Shown: positions 15,038-24,041 of the stretch, in pieces
Layout: every line of letters begins with the position of its first letter
Position numbering within the stretch: the first letter of the stretch is position 1
NCBI GenBank assembly: GCA_965220855.1
Contig: CBDCQY010000001.1
Location: forward strand, 248,001 to 312,000
DNA length: 64,000 bases
Direction of reading: 5' to 3'
DNA from: Bin95 sp965220855
GTDB lineage: Bacteria; Pseudomonadota; Alphaproteobacteria; Bin95
Notes under the pieces: generated by a model
What the model was told of the DNA's origin: nothing
What the model saw: the letters and a program-made list of their open reading frames with translations, nothing else
The model's database searches: none
Made by a program: the position numbers and the translations under genes

Positions 15038-16630
15038 TCATGCCGCCGCCAGGATCATCTCGGCGGCCTTCTCGCCGATCATGATGGAGGGGGCGTTGGT
15101 GTTGCCGGAGGTGAGCGTCGGCATGATCGAGGCGTCGGCGACGCGCAGGCCCTCCAGGCCATGCACGCGCAGCCGGTCATCGACCACCGCCATCGGGTCC
15201 GAGCCCATCTTGCAGGTGCCGACCGGGTGATAGGTGGTCTGGGCGTTCGCCTTGACCCAATCGATCAGTTCGTCGTCGCTCTCCAGCTTCGCGCCGGGCG
15301 CCATTTCCTCGCCCAGAATGCCGGCGAGCGGCGCGGCCGCCATCATCCGGCGCACGATCCGCATTCCGCCGAGCGTCACCTCGCGGTCGATCTCGGCCGA
15401 GAGGAAGTTGAAGCGGATCTCGGGCGGCGCGGCCGGGTCGGGCGACGCGGCGTGGATCGAGCCGAGGCTCTCCGAACGCAGCGGGTGGGTGATGACGGTA
15501 ACGCCGGACTCGCGCCGGAGCTTGTAATCGACCGAGGCGAGGAAGGGGATCCAGGAGATCACCGCATCCGGGCTGGCCAGCCCCGGCCGGGTGCGCACAT
15601 AGGCGCGCACCGGCGAGGCCGGCAGGCTCAGGAGGCCGGAATGCAGGGCGGCGTATTTCAGCGCCTGCCAGACCAGGCCGAGGCCGCGCGCGCGCTCGTT
15701 ATAGGTCAGCCCCTTCTGCGCCACGGCCCAGGTCATGCGCGGCGCATAATGGTCGCGCAGATTCTCGCCGACGCCGGGCAGGTCATGGACCACCTCCAGG
15801 CCGAGCGCCCGGAGCCGCTCCGGCTGGCCGACGCCGGAAAGCTCCAGCAATTGCGGCGAGGCGACGGCGCCGGCGCTCACGATCACCTCGCCCGCCGCCT
15901 CCGCCTCATGCGCCTGGCCCGCGCGGCGATAGCGCACGCCGATGCAGCGCCGGCCCTCGAACAGCAGCGCCTCGGCGCTGGCGTTGGCGCGGATCGCCAG
16001 ATTCTGGCGCGAGCGCGCGGGGTCCAGATAGCAGCGCGCAGTGCTCATCCGCCGCCCGCCGGAGATGGTCGCCTGCGTCATGGCGATGCCGTCCTGGCTG
16101 GCGCCGTTATAGTCCGGGTTGCGGGCAAGCCCGATCTCCTCGCCGGCCTTGAGGATCGCGTCGTAGAGCGGGCCGCTCTCGCTCGGCAGCGTGACCTTGA
16201 GCGGGCCGTCGCGGCCGCGAAACTCGTCCTCGCCGCCGGCATAGCTCTCCATGCGGCGGAAGACCGGCAGCACGTCGCGATAGGACCAGCCGCGATTGCC
16301 GAGCTGCGCCCAGCCGTCGAAATCCTCCGCCTGACCGCGCACGAACACCATGCCGTTGATGGCCGAGGAGCCGCCGAGCAGCCGCCCGCGCGGCACCGGG
16401 ATGCGCCGCCCGCCGGTGCTCTCCTCGGGCTCCGAGGAATAGAGCCAGTTGGCGGCCGGATTGTCGATCAGCCGCGCGAAGCCGACCGGGATCGCCGACC
16501 AGGGATGGCTCGACCGCCCGGCCTCCAGCAGCAGAACGCGCGTGCCCGCGTCCGCCGACAACCGGTTGGCCAGCGCCGCCCCCGCCGACCCCGCGCCGAC
16601 GACGATATAGTCGAACCGCTCCCGAGCCAT
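15038..16630 (-). CDS. GMC-family FAD oxidoreductase (choline/alcohol dehydrogenase-like), copy 1
   Basis: A 530-residue flavoenzyme. FAD motif YIVVGAGSAGAALANRL, GMC signature 1 (GRLLGGSSAINGMVFVRG) and signature 2 (GAVASPQLLELSGVG) are all present. The catalytic histidine is in TYHPVGTCKMG and the partner Asn in SGNTNAPSIM. GMC enzymes oxidise alcohol groups (choline, long-chain or polyethylene-glycol alcohols). A homologue lies at 42016-43617. The ATG at 16630 follows GGAGGGGG; an ATG at 16645 is the alternative. The aldehyde dehydrogenase upstream on the same strand could take the aldehyde product. Confidence 0.93.
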   Translation of the reverse strand: MARERFDYIVVGAGSAGAALANRLSADAGTRVLLLEAGRSSHPWSAIPVGFARLIDNPAANWLYSSEPEESTGGRRIPVPRGRLLGGSSAINGMVFVRGQAEDFDGWAQLGNRGWSYRDVLPVFRRMESYAGGEDEFRGRDGPLKVTLPSESGPLYDAILKAGEEIGLARNPDYNGASQDGIAMTQATISGGRRMSTARCYLDPARSRQNLAIRANASAEALLFEGRRCIGVRYRRAGQAHEAEAAGEVIVSAGAVASPQLLELSGVGQPERLRALGLEVVHDLPGVGENLRDHYAPRMTWAVAQKGLTYNERARGLGLVWQALKYAALHSGLLSLPASPVRAYVRTRPGLASPDAVISWIPFLASVDYKLRRESGVTVITHPLRSESLGSIHAASPDPAAPPEIRFNFLSAEIDREVTLGGMRIVRRMMAAAPLAGILGEEMAPGAKLESDDELIDWVKANAQTTYHPVGTCKMGSDPMAVVDDRLRVHGLEGLRVADASIMPTLTSGNTNAPSIMIGEKAAEMILAAA

Positions 16631-16665
16631 GCCCGCCCCCTCCATCGCGCTTCGCCCCGACCCGC

Positions 16666-18093
16666 TCAGACCGAGAAGCCGCCGAGTTTGGTTTCCAGAT
16701 ATTCGGCGATGCCGTCCTGGCCGCCCTCGCGGCCGAGGCCGCTTTCCTTGGAGCCGCCGAAGGGCGCGGCGGCGGCGGTCGGGTTGATGTCGTTGACGCC
16801 GACGATACCGAATTTCAGCCCTTCGAACATGCGAAACGCCTTGGCCATGTCCTGCGTATAGACATAGGAGGCCAGCCCGTAATGGGTGTCGTTGGCGAGC
16901 GCCAGCGCCTCGCCCTCGTCGCGGAAGGGGGTGATCGGCGCGACCGGGCCGAAGGTCTCCTCGCGCCAGATCAGCATGTCGGGCGCAACGCCGGAGAGCA
17001 CCGTCGGCGCGTAGAACATGCCCTCGCCGAGCGCGCCCTCGGTCAGCCGGTGGCCGCCGCAGAGCAGCTCCGCCCCGCCGGCGGCGGCGTCCGCCACCTG
17101 GCGCTCCACCTTGGCGACGGCGGCCTCGTTCACCAGCGGGCCGATCTGCACGCCGTCCTCCAGCCCGTTGCCGGCCCGCATCCGGCCGACCCGCGAGACG
17201 AACTCGGCGGTGAAGGCGTCCACCGCCTTCTCATGCACGAGGATGCGGTTCGGGCAGATGCAGGCCTGGCCGGTGTTCAGAAACTTGACCAGCGCCGCGC
17301 CCTTGGCGGCGTGCACCGGGTCGGCGTCCTCCAGCACCAGGAAGGGCGCATGGCCGCCCAGCTCCAGCGAGACGCGCTTCATCTGCGCGGCCGCCCCGGC
17401 GGCGATGCGCTTGCCGACCGCGGTGGAGCCGGTGAAGGTGATCTTGCGGATGCGGGGGTCGGTGAGGAAGGCGTCGCCGATGGGGGCCGGGTCCTCGCCG
17501 GTGACCAGATTGACGACGCCGGCCGGCGCGCCCGCCGCCTCCAGGCACTCGAACACCTTGATGGCGGAAAGCGGCGTCGCCTCCGCCGGCTTGAGCACGA
17601 TGGTGCAGCCGGCGGCGATGGCGGGCGCGACCTTGCGCGTCACCATGGAGACCGGATAGTTCCAGGGCGTGATCGCCGCCACCACGCCGACCGGCTGGCG
17701 CAGCACCATGAAGCGCTGGTCGCCGCGCGGGGCGGGAATGGTCTCGCCATAGACGCGCTTGGCCTCCTCCGCGTACCAGAGCAGGAAGTCGGCCCCGTAG
17801 CGCACCTCGTTGCGCGCGGCGCGCAGCGGCTTGCCCTGTTCGAGCGTCATGGTGCGGGCCAGGTCCTCGGCGCGCTCGGTCATGATCTCCCAGGCGCGAT
17901 AGAGGATGCGCGAGCGCTCATAGGCGGTGGCGCCGGCCCAGGCGTCGAAGGCGCGCTCGGCCGCGTCGATGGCGCGCACCGCATCGGCGCGGCCGCCGTC
18001 CGGCGCCTCGCCCACGGTCTCGCCATTGGCCGGATTGGCGACCCGGAAGCGCCCGCCGCCGGCCGCCTCGCACCACACTCCGTCGATGAACAT
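16666..18093 (-). CDS. NAD(P)-dependent aldehyde dehydrogenase, succinate-semialdehyde type
   Basis: A 475-residue ALDH. Landmarks: TPWNYPV (142-148), LKPAEATPL (167-175), the TGSTAVGK coenzyme turn (221-228), general-base E244 in LELGGH and catalytic C278 in NTGQACICPNR. The CIC pair and length match GabD-type succinate-semialdehyde dehydrogenases. It oxidises an aldehyde to an acid in the cytosol. It lies 35 bases upstream of the GMC oxidoreductase gene on the same strand, so an alcohol-to-aldehyde-to-acid sequence is plausible, although the natural substrate is not shown. Confidence 0.92.
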   Translation of the reverse strand: MFIDGVWCEAAGGGRFRVANPANGETVGEAPDGGRADAVRAIDAAERAFDAWAGATAYERSRILYRAWEIMTERAEDLARTMTLEQGKPLRAARNEVRYGADFLLWYAEEAKRVYGETIPAPRGDQRFMVLRQPVGVVAAITPWNYPVSMVTRKVAPAIAAGCTIVLKPAEATPLSAIKVFECLEAAGAPAGVVNLVTGEDPAPIGDAFLTDPRIRKITFTGSTAVGKRIAAGAAAQMKRVSLELGGHAPFLVLEDADPVHAAKGAALVKFLNTGQACICPNRILVHEKAVDAFTAEFVSRVGRMRAGNGLEDGVQIGPLVNEAAVAKVERQVADAAAGGAELLCGGHRLTEGALGEGMFYAPTVLSGVAPDMLIWREETFGPVAPITPFRDEGEALALANDTHYGLASYVYTQDMAKAFRMFEGLKFGIVGVNDINPTAAAAPFGGSKESGLGREGGQDGIAEYLETKLGGFSV

Positions 18094-18249
18094 GCTCCGC
18101 TCCCTCTCCCGGCGCCCCTCGCCGGCCCGCCTTACCCCGACCGCGCCGCCGGCTCAAGACCCCGGACGCTCCGGGCCGCCTCGCTTGCGCCGGCGGGGCG
18201 CGGGCCGCACCATGGGGGCGGAACGGCGAGGAAGAGGGGAGGGCCTGCG

Positions 18250-19119
18250 ATGAAATTCGCGCTGCGCTATTGCAACACCGGACGCTACACCGACCCGGCC
18301 GAGGCGGCCGCGCTGCTGCAGGCGGGCGAGGAAGCGGGGTTCGAGTCCGCCTGGACCATCGAGCACACCGTGGTGCCGAAGGGCTACCGGTCCACCTATC
18401 CCTACGCCGCCGGCGGGCGGATGCCCGGCAGCGAGGAGGAGTTCGTGCTGCCCGACCCGCTGATCTGGATGGCCTGGGCCGCCGCCTGCACCTCGCGCAT
18501 CCGGCTCGGCACGGCGATCCTGATCCTGCCGCAGCACAATCCCGTCGTCATCGCCAAGCAAGTGGCGACGCTCGACGCCATGTCGGGCGGGCGCATCGAG
18601 CTCGGCATCGGCGTCGGCTGGCTGCGCGAGGAGTTCGACGCGCTCGGCGTCCCGTTCGACGACCGCGGCCCGCGCACCGACGACTATGTGCACGCCATGC
18701 GCGAGTTGTGGAGCGCGGACGCGCCCACCTATCGCGGCCGCTTCGTCTCCTTCGAGAACGCCTGCATGCTGCCCAAGCCGGCCCAGGGGCTGGTGCCGAT
18801 CACCATCGGCGGCCACTCCAGGGCCGCCGCCCGGCGCGCGGGCCGGCTCGGCGACGGCTTCTTTCCCGCGCGCGGCGCGCCCGACGCGCTGTTCGATCTG
18901 GCGCGCGAGACGGCGCGCGAGCACGGTCGCGACCCCGAGGCCATCGCCTTCACCGTCTCGCTGCCCGACGATCTGGACGAGCTGCCGCGCCTCGCCGCCA
19001 TGGGCGTCGGCCGCGTCACCGTGCCGGTCACCGGCGTCGCCGGCCTCGACATGCGGGTGCGCGGCCCGGAGGACCTGCTCGCCTGGAAGGACATCATCGA
19101 GCGCTACGCCGAACTCTGA
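18250..19119 (+). CDS. LLM-class (luciferase-like) flavin-dependent monooxygenase, copy 1
   Basis: A 289-residue TIM-barrel protein of the bacterial luciferase superfamily: WTIEHTVVP, RIRLGTAILILPQHNPVVIAKQ, SGGRIELGIGVGWLREEF and PITIGGHSRAAARR are typical of the single-component-like group often annotated as F420-dependent. No F420 biosynthesis gene is seen here, so FMN use is as likely. It oxygenates or hydride-transfers on an unknown substrate. It is divergent from the aldehyde dehydrogenase gene, and its 3' end overlaps tlyA (convergent) by 16 bases. Confidence 0.88.
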   Translation: MKFALRYCNTGRYTDPAEAAALLQAGEEAGFESAWTIEHTVVPKGYRSTYPYAAGGRMPGSEEEFVLPDPLIWMAWAAACTSRIRLGTAILILPQHNPVVIAKQVATLDAMSGGRIELGIGVGWLREEFDALGVPFDDRGPRTDDYVHAMRELWSADAPTYRGRFVSFENACMLPKPAQGLVPITIGGHSRAAARRAGRLGDGFFPARGAPDALFDLARETAREHGRDPEAIAFTVSLPDDLDELPRLAAMGVGRVTVPVTGVAGLDMRVRGPEDLLAWKDIIERYAEL

Positions 19120-19850
19120 TCGCAGGCCGCCGCGATCAGATATTCGACATTACCCTGCGGGCCGCGCACCGGGCTTTCCTCCAGGCCGAGCACCGACCAG
19201 CCCGCAAGGCCGTCCAGCCAGGCGCGGACGGCCTCGCAGACCTCGCGGCGCACGGCCGGATCGCGCACCACGCCGCCCTTGCCGACGCGCTCCGGCCCCG
19301 CCTCGAATTGCGGCTTGATGAGCGCCACCAGATGGGCGCCGGGGCCGGCGAGCGCGAGCGGCGCGGGCAGCACCGTCGCAAGGCCGATGAAGGAGGCGTC
19401 GCAGACCAGCAATTCGACCGGATCCGGTATGTCGGCCCCGGTCAGCCGGCGGGCGTTGACGCCCTCCAGCACCCGCACGCGCGCATCCTGGCGGAGCTTC
19501 CAGGCCAGCTGGCCGCGCCCGACATCGACCGCCCAGACCCGCGCCGCGCCATGCGCCAGCAGCACATCGGTGAAGCCGCCGGTGGAGGCGCCGATGTCCA
19601 CACAGACCCGGCCCCGAACCGGAATGTCGAAGGCCGCGAGACCGTGGGCGAGCTTCAGCCCGCCGCGCGAGACCCAGGGATGGGCGGGGCTGCGCACCTC
19701 CAGCGCCGCTTCCGGGCCGATGGCGTGCCCCGCCTTGTCGAGCCGGCGCGCGCCCGAGAACACCTTGCCGGCCAGCACCAGCGCCTGCGCCTGGCTGCGA
19801 TTCTCGGCCAGGCCGCGCGCGACGAGCTCCCGGTCGAGGCGCTGCTTCAC
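19104..19850 (-). CDS. tlyA: TlyA-family 16S/23S rRNA 2'-O-methyltransferase (hemolysin A-like)
   Basis: A 248-residue protein with an N-terminal S4 RNA-binding domain (1-60: RLDRELVARGLAENRSQAQ, AGKV) and an FtsJ-type methyltransferase domain with SAM motif DIGASTGGFTD (85-95) and the preceding SRGGLKL lysine (K66). TlyA proteins methylate ribose of rRNA cytidines; the hemolysin name is historical. The start overlaps the dxs stop (ATGA), the usual dxs-tlyA arrangement in alphaproteobacteria. Confidence 0.92.
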   Translation of the reverse strand: MKQRLDRELVARGLAENRSQAQALVLAGKVFSGARRLDKAGHAIGPEAALEVRSPAHPWVSRGGLKLAHGLAAFDIPVRGRVCVDIGASTGGFTDVLLAHGAARVWAVDVGRGQLAWKLRQDARVRVLEGVNARRLTGADIPDPVELLVCDASFIGLATVLPAPLALAGPGAHLVALIKPQFEAGPERVGKGGVVRDPAVRREVCEAVRAWLDGLAGWSVLGLEESPVRGPQGNVEYLIAAACDQSSA

Positions 19851-21766
19851 ACCGGCGCGAGCGCCGGCTTGCCGGCCAGCGCCGCAAGCGCCGTCGCCAC
19901 AATGCTGTCGGCGTCGAGGCCGGCCTGGGCCACCTGCGCCTCCGGCTTGTCATGGTCGATAAAGACGTCCGGCATGACCAGCGCGCGCGGCTTGAGCCGG
20001 CCGTCGAGCAGGCCCTCGCTCGCCAGGAACTGGAGCGCAAACGCGCCGAAGCCGCCGACCGACCCCTCCTCCACCGTCAGCAGCAGCGCGTGCTCGCGCG
20101 CCAGCCGGCGCAGCAGGTCGCCGTCGAGCGGCTTGGCGAAACGCGCATCCGCAACCGTGGTGGACACGCCCTCGCCCTCCAGCCGCTCGGCGGCGGCGAG
20201 CGCGTCCGCGAGCCGCCCGCCATAGGAGAGGATCGCGGCGGTCGAGCCTTCTCGCAGCACCCGCCCCTTGCCGGGTTCGAGCGGCGCGCCCCGCTCCGGC
20301 AGCGGCCGGCCGACGCCCTCGCCGCGCGGATAGCGCAGCGCCGAGGGGCGGTCGTCGATGGCGGCGGCGGTGGCGACCATATGGACCAGCTCGGCCTCGT
20401 CGCCGGCCGCCATCAGCACGAAATTGGGCAGGCAGCCGAGATAGGCGATGTCGAACGCGCCGCAATGGGTGGCGCCGTCCGCCCCGACATAGCCGGCGCG
20501 GTCGATGGCGAAGCGCACCGGCAGCGACTGGATGGCGACATCGTGCACCACCTGGTCGTAGCCGCGCTGCAGGAAGGTCGAGTAGATCGCGGCAAAGGGC
20601 TTCATGCCCTCGCAGGCGAGCCCGGCGGCGAAGGTGACCGCGTGCTGCTCGGCGATGCCGACATCGAAGGCGCGGTCGGGAAAGCGCGCCGCGAAGGCGT
20701 CCACGCCGGTGCCGGAGGGCATGGCGGCGGTGATCGCGCAGATCGCCGGGTCGCGCTCGGCCTCCGCGATCAGGCTCTTCGCGAAAACGGAGGTGTAGGA
20801 GGGCGCGCCGGGGGCGGATTTCGCCTGCACGCCGGTGTCGATATCGAATTTCGAGACGCCGTGATATTTGTCGCCCGAGACCTCGGCCGGCTCGTAGCCC
20901 TTGCCCTTCTGCGTGACCGCGTGGACCAGCACCGGCCCGCGCTCCTTCGCGTCGCGCACATTGCGCAGGATCGCCAGCACATGGTCCAGATTGTGCCCGT
21001 CGATCGGGCCGACATAGTAGAAGCCCATCTCCTCGAACAGCGTGCCGCCGGTCACCAGGCCGCGCGCATATTCCTCCGCCCGGAGCGCCGCGATCTCGAA
21101 GGGCTTGGGGAAGCGCCGGGCGACATCCTTGGCCACCTGGCGCAGCGAGCGGTAGGAGCGCGAGGAGATCAGCCGCGCCAGATAGTTGCTCATCGCGCCG
21201 ACATTAGGCGCGATCGACATGTCGTTGTCGTTCAGCACCACCACCAGCGGCAGGTCCATGGCGCCGGCATTGTTCATCGCCTCATAGGCCATGCCGGCGG
21301 TCATCGCGCCGTCGCCGATGACCGCGATGCAGCGCCGCGCCTCGCCGGTGAGCTGCGAAGCCGCCGCCATGCCGAGCGCGGCCGAGACCGAGGTCGAGCT
21401 GTGCGCCGCGCCGAAGGGGTCGTAGGGGCTCTCGACCCGCCGGGTGAAGCCCGAGAGCCCGCCCGCCTGGCGAAGCGTGCGGATGCGGTCTCGCCGGCCG
21501 GTGAGAATCTTGTGCGGATAGGCCTGGTGGCTCACATCCCAGATCAGCCGGTCATGCGGCGTGTCGAACACCGCGTGCAGGGCCACTGTCAGCTCGATCA
21601 CGCCGAGGCTCGCGCCCAGATGGCCGCCGGTCTGCGAGACGGCCTCCACCGTCTCGAAGCGCAGTTCGGCGGCGAGCTGCGCAAGCTCCGCGTCGGAGAG
21701 GCTGCGCAGGTCCGCCGGGCTGTCGATCCGGTCGAGCAGCGGCGTGGCGCGGTTGGGAATCGTCAA
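19847..21766 (-). CDS. dxs: 1-deoxy-D-xylulose-5-phosphate synthase
   Basis: A 639-residue thiamine-diphosphate enzyme that joins pyruvate and glyceraldehyde-3-phosphate, the first step of the MEP isoprenoid pathway. Motifs: DVSHQAYPHKILTGR, the ThDP/Mg site GDGAMTAGMAYEAMNNAG (151-168), GIAEQHAVTFAAGLA, and DRAGYVGADGATHCGAFD. The start is a TTG at 21766, five bases after AAGGAGG; the frame is open upstream but that part belongs to ispA on another frame. Gene order xseB-ispA-dxs-tlyA, all with close spacing or overlaps, indicates one operon. Confidence 0.96.
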   Translation of the reverse strand: MTIPNRATPLLDRIDSPADLRSLSDAELAQLAAELRFETVEAVSQTGGHLGASLGVIELTVALHAVFDTPHDRLIWDVSHQAYPHKILTGRRDRIRTLRQAGGLSGFTRRVESPYDPFGAAHSSTSVSAALGMAAASQLTGEARRCIAVIGDGAMTAGMAYEAMNNAGAMDLPLVVVLNDNDMSIAPNVGAMSNYLARLISSRSYRSLRQVAKDVARRFPKPFEIAALRAEEYARGLVTGGTLFEEMGFYYVGPIDGHNLDHVLAILRNVRDAKERGPVLVHAVTQKGKGYEPAEVSGDKYHGVSKFDIDTGVQAKSAPGAPSYTSVFAKSLIAEAERDPAICAITAAMPSGTGVDAFAARFPDRAFDVGIAEQHAVTFAAGLACEGMKPFAAIYSTFLQRGYDQVVHDVAIQSLPVRFAIDRAGYVGADGATHCGAFDIAYLGCLPNFVLMAAGDEAELVHMVATAAAIDDRPSALRYPRGEGVGRPLPERGAPLEPGKGRVLREGSTAAILSYGGRLADALAAAERLEGEGVSTTVADARFAKPLDGDLLRRLAREHALLLTVEEGSVGGFGAFALQFLASEGLLDGRLKPRALVMPDVFIDHDKPEAQVAQAGLDADSIVATALAALAGKPALAPV

Positions 21767-21777
21767 CGAAACCTCCT

Positions 21778-22665
21778 TCAAGCGCGCCGTTCTACCACGA
21801 AGCGCGCAGCCTCCCGGAGCGGTTCGGCCCGCCCGCCGAAGCAGTCGAGATGGGCGGCGGCCTGCCGGCTCAGCATTTCCGCCCGCGCGCGGGCCGCGTC
21901 GAGGCCCAGCAGCGAGACCACGGTGGCCTTGCCCTGGGCGGCGTCCTTGCGCAGGCGCTTGCCGGCCTCCTCCTCGGCCCCGGTGGCGTCGAGCAGGTCG
22001 TCGGCGATCTGGAAGGCGAAGCCGAGGTCGCGCGCATAGGCGGCGAGCGCGCGCTCGGCCTCCGGCCCCGCCGCGCCAAGCAGCGCGCCCGCCCGGCAGC
22101 AGAAGGCGATCAGCGCGCCGGTCTTCATGCGCTCCAGCCGCGCGATCTCGCCATAGTCGAAGCGGTGGCGCTCGGCCAGCATGTCGAGCATCTGCCCGCC
22201 GCACATGCCGGCCGCGCCGGCCGCGCGCGCCAGCCCCTCGACCAGCGCCAGGCGGACGGCGGCGCTCGGATGCGTCCGCGCGTCGGTCAGCGCCTCGAAG
22301 GCGAGCGTCAGCAGCGCGTCGCCGGCCAGGATGGCGGTGGCCTCGTCCCAGGCGACATGGACGGTCGGCCGGCCGCGCCTGAGGTCGTCATCGTCCATCG
22401 CCGGCAGATCGTCATGCACCAGCGAGTAGCAGTGCGCCAGCTCCACCGCCGCCCCGCAGCGCAGCGCGCGCGCTTCCGGGACGTCGAACAGCTCCGCCGA
22501 GGCCGCGACCAGAAAGGGCCGGAGGCGCTTGCCGGGTCCGAGCGCGGCGTAGCGCATCGCCTCGAACAGCCGCCCCTCGGGACGGTCGGTCTCGGGCAGG
22601 AGGCCGGCGAGGATACGGTCCACCCTGGCGCGAACGCGGGCGAGCCGGTCGGGAAAGCCGGTCAA
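21778..22665 (-). CDS. ispA: Farnesyl (geranyl) diphosphate synthase
   Basis: A 295-residue short-chain polyprenyl synthase. First aspartate-rich motif DDLPAMDD (85-92), second DDLLD (222-226), and GKRLRP (45-50) for IPP binding. The YSLVHDD context and length match IspA enzymes, which make farnesyl diphosphate from IPP and DMAPP for quinone and undecaprenyl synthesis. It starts within the stop of xseB (ATGA overlap) and is followed by dxs after 11 bases. Confidence 0.95.
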   Translation of the reverse strand: MTGFPDRLARVRARVDRILAGLLPETDRPEGRLFEAMRYAALGPGKRLRPFLVAASAELFDVPEARALRCGAAVELAHCYSLVHDDLPAMDDDDLRRGRPTVHVAWDEATAILAGDALLTLAFEALTDARTHPSAAVRLALVEGLARAAGAAGMCGGQMLDMLAERHRFDYGEIARLERMKTGALIAFCCRAGALLGAAGPEAERALAAYARDLGFAFQIADDLLDATGAEEEAGKRLRKDAAQGKATVVSLLGLDAARARAEMLSRQAAAHLDCFGGRAEPLREAARFVVERRA

Positions 22666-22913
22666 TTCCCGGCTTTCGGGTCGAACGGCTCGGCCCTGGC
22701 GGCGCCGTCGTCGAGGGTGATCTTCTCGATTCGCGCCTGCGCCTGGCGCAGCTTGTCCTCGCAGTGGCGCCGCAGCGCCGCGCCGCGCTCATAGGCGGCG
22801 ATCGCCTCCTCCAGCGGGGTGCGGCCCTGCTCCAGATGCTGGACGATCCGCTCCAGCTCCGCCATGGCGTCCTCGAAGGTCATCGCCGCGATGTCGCTCG
22901 GACCGTCCTCCAC
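22662..22913 (-). CDS. xseB: Exodeoxyribonuclease VII small subunit
   Basis: An 83-residue helical protein: MTFEDAMAELERIVQHLEQG, then LEEAIAAYERGAALRRHCEDKL. This is the full XseB domain, the small subunit wound along the XseA coiled coil of ExoVII, which degrades single-stranded DNA. It is the first gene of the isoprenoid operon, a frequent bacterial arrangement (xseB-ispA-dxs). Confidence 0.95.
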   Translation of the reverse strand: MEDGPSDIAAMTFEDAMAELERIVQHLEQGRTPLEEAIAAYERGAALRRHCEDKLRQAQARIEKITLDDGAARAEPFDPKAGN

Positions 22914-22963
22914 CTGCCGCTCTCCCGTCGCCGCCGAACAGCCGCGCCATCATAGCCGGCCGC

Positions 22964-23917
22964 TCACTCGCCCGCCAGCGCGCCCAGATGGGCGCCGACG
23001 CATTCCTGCAGCGCCGCAAGGTCGTAGCCGCCCTCCAGCGCCGCCACCAGCCGCCCGCCGGCATGGCGGCGCGCCAGGTCGAGCAGCCGGCGAGTCGCCC
23101 AGGCGAAGTCCTCCGCCACCAGCTGCAATTGCGCCAGCGGGTCGGCGCGGTGGGCGTCGAAGCCGGCCGAGACCAGCAGCAGGTCGGGGCGGAAGGCTTC
23201 GACCGCCGGCAGCAGGCGCGTCTCGAAGCGGTCGCGAAACGCCGGGCCGTCCGCGCCCGGCCCGAGCGGCGCATTGACGATCTGGCCGTGCGCGCCCCGC
23301 TCCGTCTCCGCCCCGCTGCCCGGAAAGAGCGGCATCTGATGCGTGGAGGCGAACATCACCTCCGGCTCGTCCCAGAAGATCGCCTGGGTGCCGTTGCCGT
23401 GATGGACGTCGAAATCGACGATCGCCACCCGCCCGAGGCCGTGCGCGGCGCGGGCGTGGGCGGCGCCGATGGCGATGCTGTTGAAGAAGCAGAAGCCCAT
23501 GGCGCGGGCCGGCTCGGCGTGATGGCCGGGCGGGCGCATGGCGGAGAAGGCCGTCTCGGCCTCGCCGGCGAGGACGGCATCCACCGCCGCCGCCACCGCC
23601 CCGGCGGCCCGGAGCGCCGCCTCGCGCGTGCCGGGCGAGGCGACCGTATCGGCGTCGAAGCGCACATGGCCGCTCTCCGGCAGATTGTCCAGCACATGAT
23701 CGACATAGGCCGGCAGATGGACGCGCTCCAGCAGTTCGCGCCCGGCCTCCGGCGCCTCGCGGCGTTCGAGGCCCCGGAAGCGGGGCGCGTCGAGCGCGGC
23801 GGAGACCGCAGCCGCCCGCGCGGCCCGCTCCGGATGGCCGGGGCCGGTGTCGTGGCCGGCGGCGGCCTCATGCGTGAACAGAAGCACGGTCACTGAAATG
23901 GTCCCGACCGCCATCAT
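22964..23917 (-). CDS. Histone deacetylase family protein (class II HDAC/acetylpolyamine amidohydrolase fold)
   Basis: About 317 residues. Zn-hydrolase motifs: HPERAARAAAVSAAL, RPPGHHAEPARAMGFC (128-143), DFDVHHGNGT (168-177; D170 and H172 as metal ligands), SAGFDAHRADPL (D254), and LEGGYDL. Such bacterial enzymes remove acetyl or acyl groups from lysine or polyamines. Acs is usually controlled by lysine acetylation, so a protein deacetylase role is conceivable but unproven. The start is uncertain: ATG at 23917 or 23914, or a GTG near 23893; no clear ribosome site. Confidence 0.88.
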   Translation of the reverse strand: MMAVGTISVTVLLFTHEAAAGHDTGPGHPERAARAAAVSAALDAPRFRGLERREAPEAGRELLERVHLPAYVDHVLDNLPESGHVRFDADTVASPGTREAALRAAGAVAAAVDAVLAGEAETAFSAMRPPGHHAEPARAMGFCFFNSIAIGAAHARAAHGLGRVAIVDFDVHHGNGTQAIFWDEPEVMFASTHQMPLFPGSGAETERGAHGQIVNAPLGPGADGPAFRDRFETRLLPAVEAFRPDLLLVSAGFDAHRADPLAQLQLVAEDFAWATRRLLDLARRHAGGRLVAALEGGYDLAALQECVGAHLGALAGE

Positions 23918-23968
23918 AGCGGGATCGGAGGGCGGGCGCAGCCGTCGCGGGGCGCGCATTTCGCAGCC

Positions 23969-23999
23969 TTGACAGGCGCGCCGCCGCATTCACTAATAA
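23969..23999 (+). promoter_or_regulatory. Probable sigma-70 promoter of RND efflux operon
   Basis: A perfect TTGACA at 23969-23974 is followed by ACTAAT (23992-23997, 17-base spacing) or TAATAA (23994-23999, 19-base spacing). Transcription would start near 24005, about 35 bases before the adaptor gene. It is among the best -35 boxes in the window and suggests substantial basal expression; no local repressor gene or clear operator was seen. Confidence 0.6.
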
Positions 24000-24041
24000 G
24001 TGGTTGCGCCGCAGGACAGTCGGCCGGCGAGAGGTTAGCGA

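Noticed and set aside
18250..19119. F420 as certain cofactor of the LLM protein
   Set aside because: Family naming is mixed and no F420 biosynthesis gene is visible in the window, so FMN cannot be excluded.
21767..22204. Upstream extension of dxs
   Set aside because: The extension overlaps ispA in another frame and has no Dxs similarity; AAGGAGG followed by TTG marks the real start.
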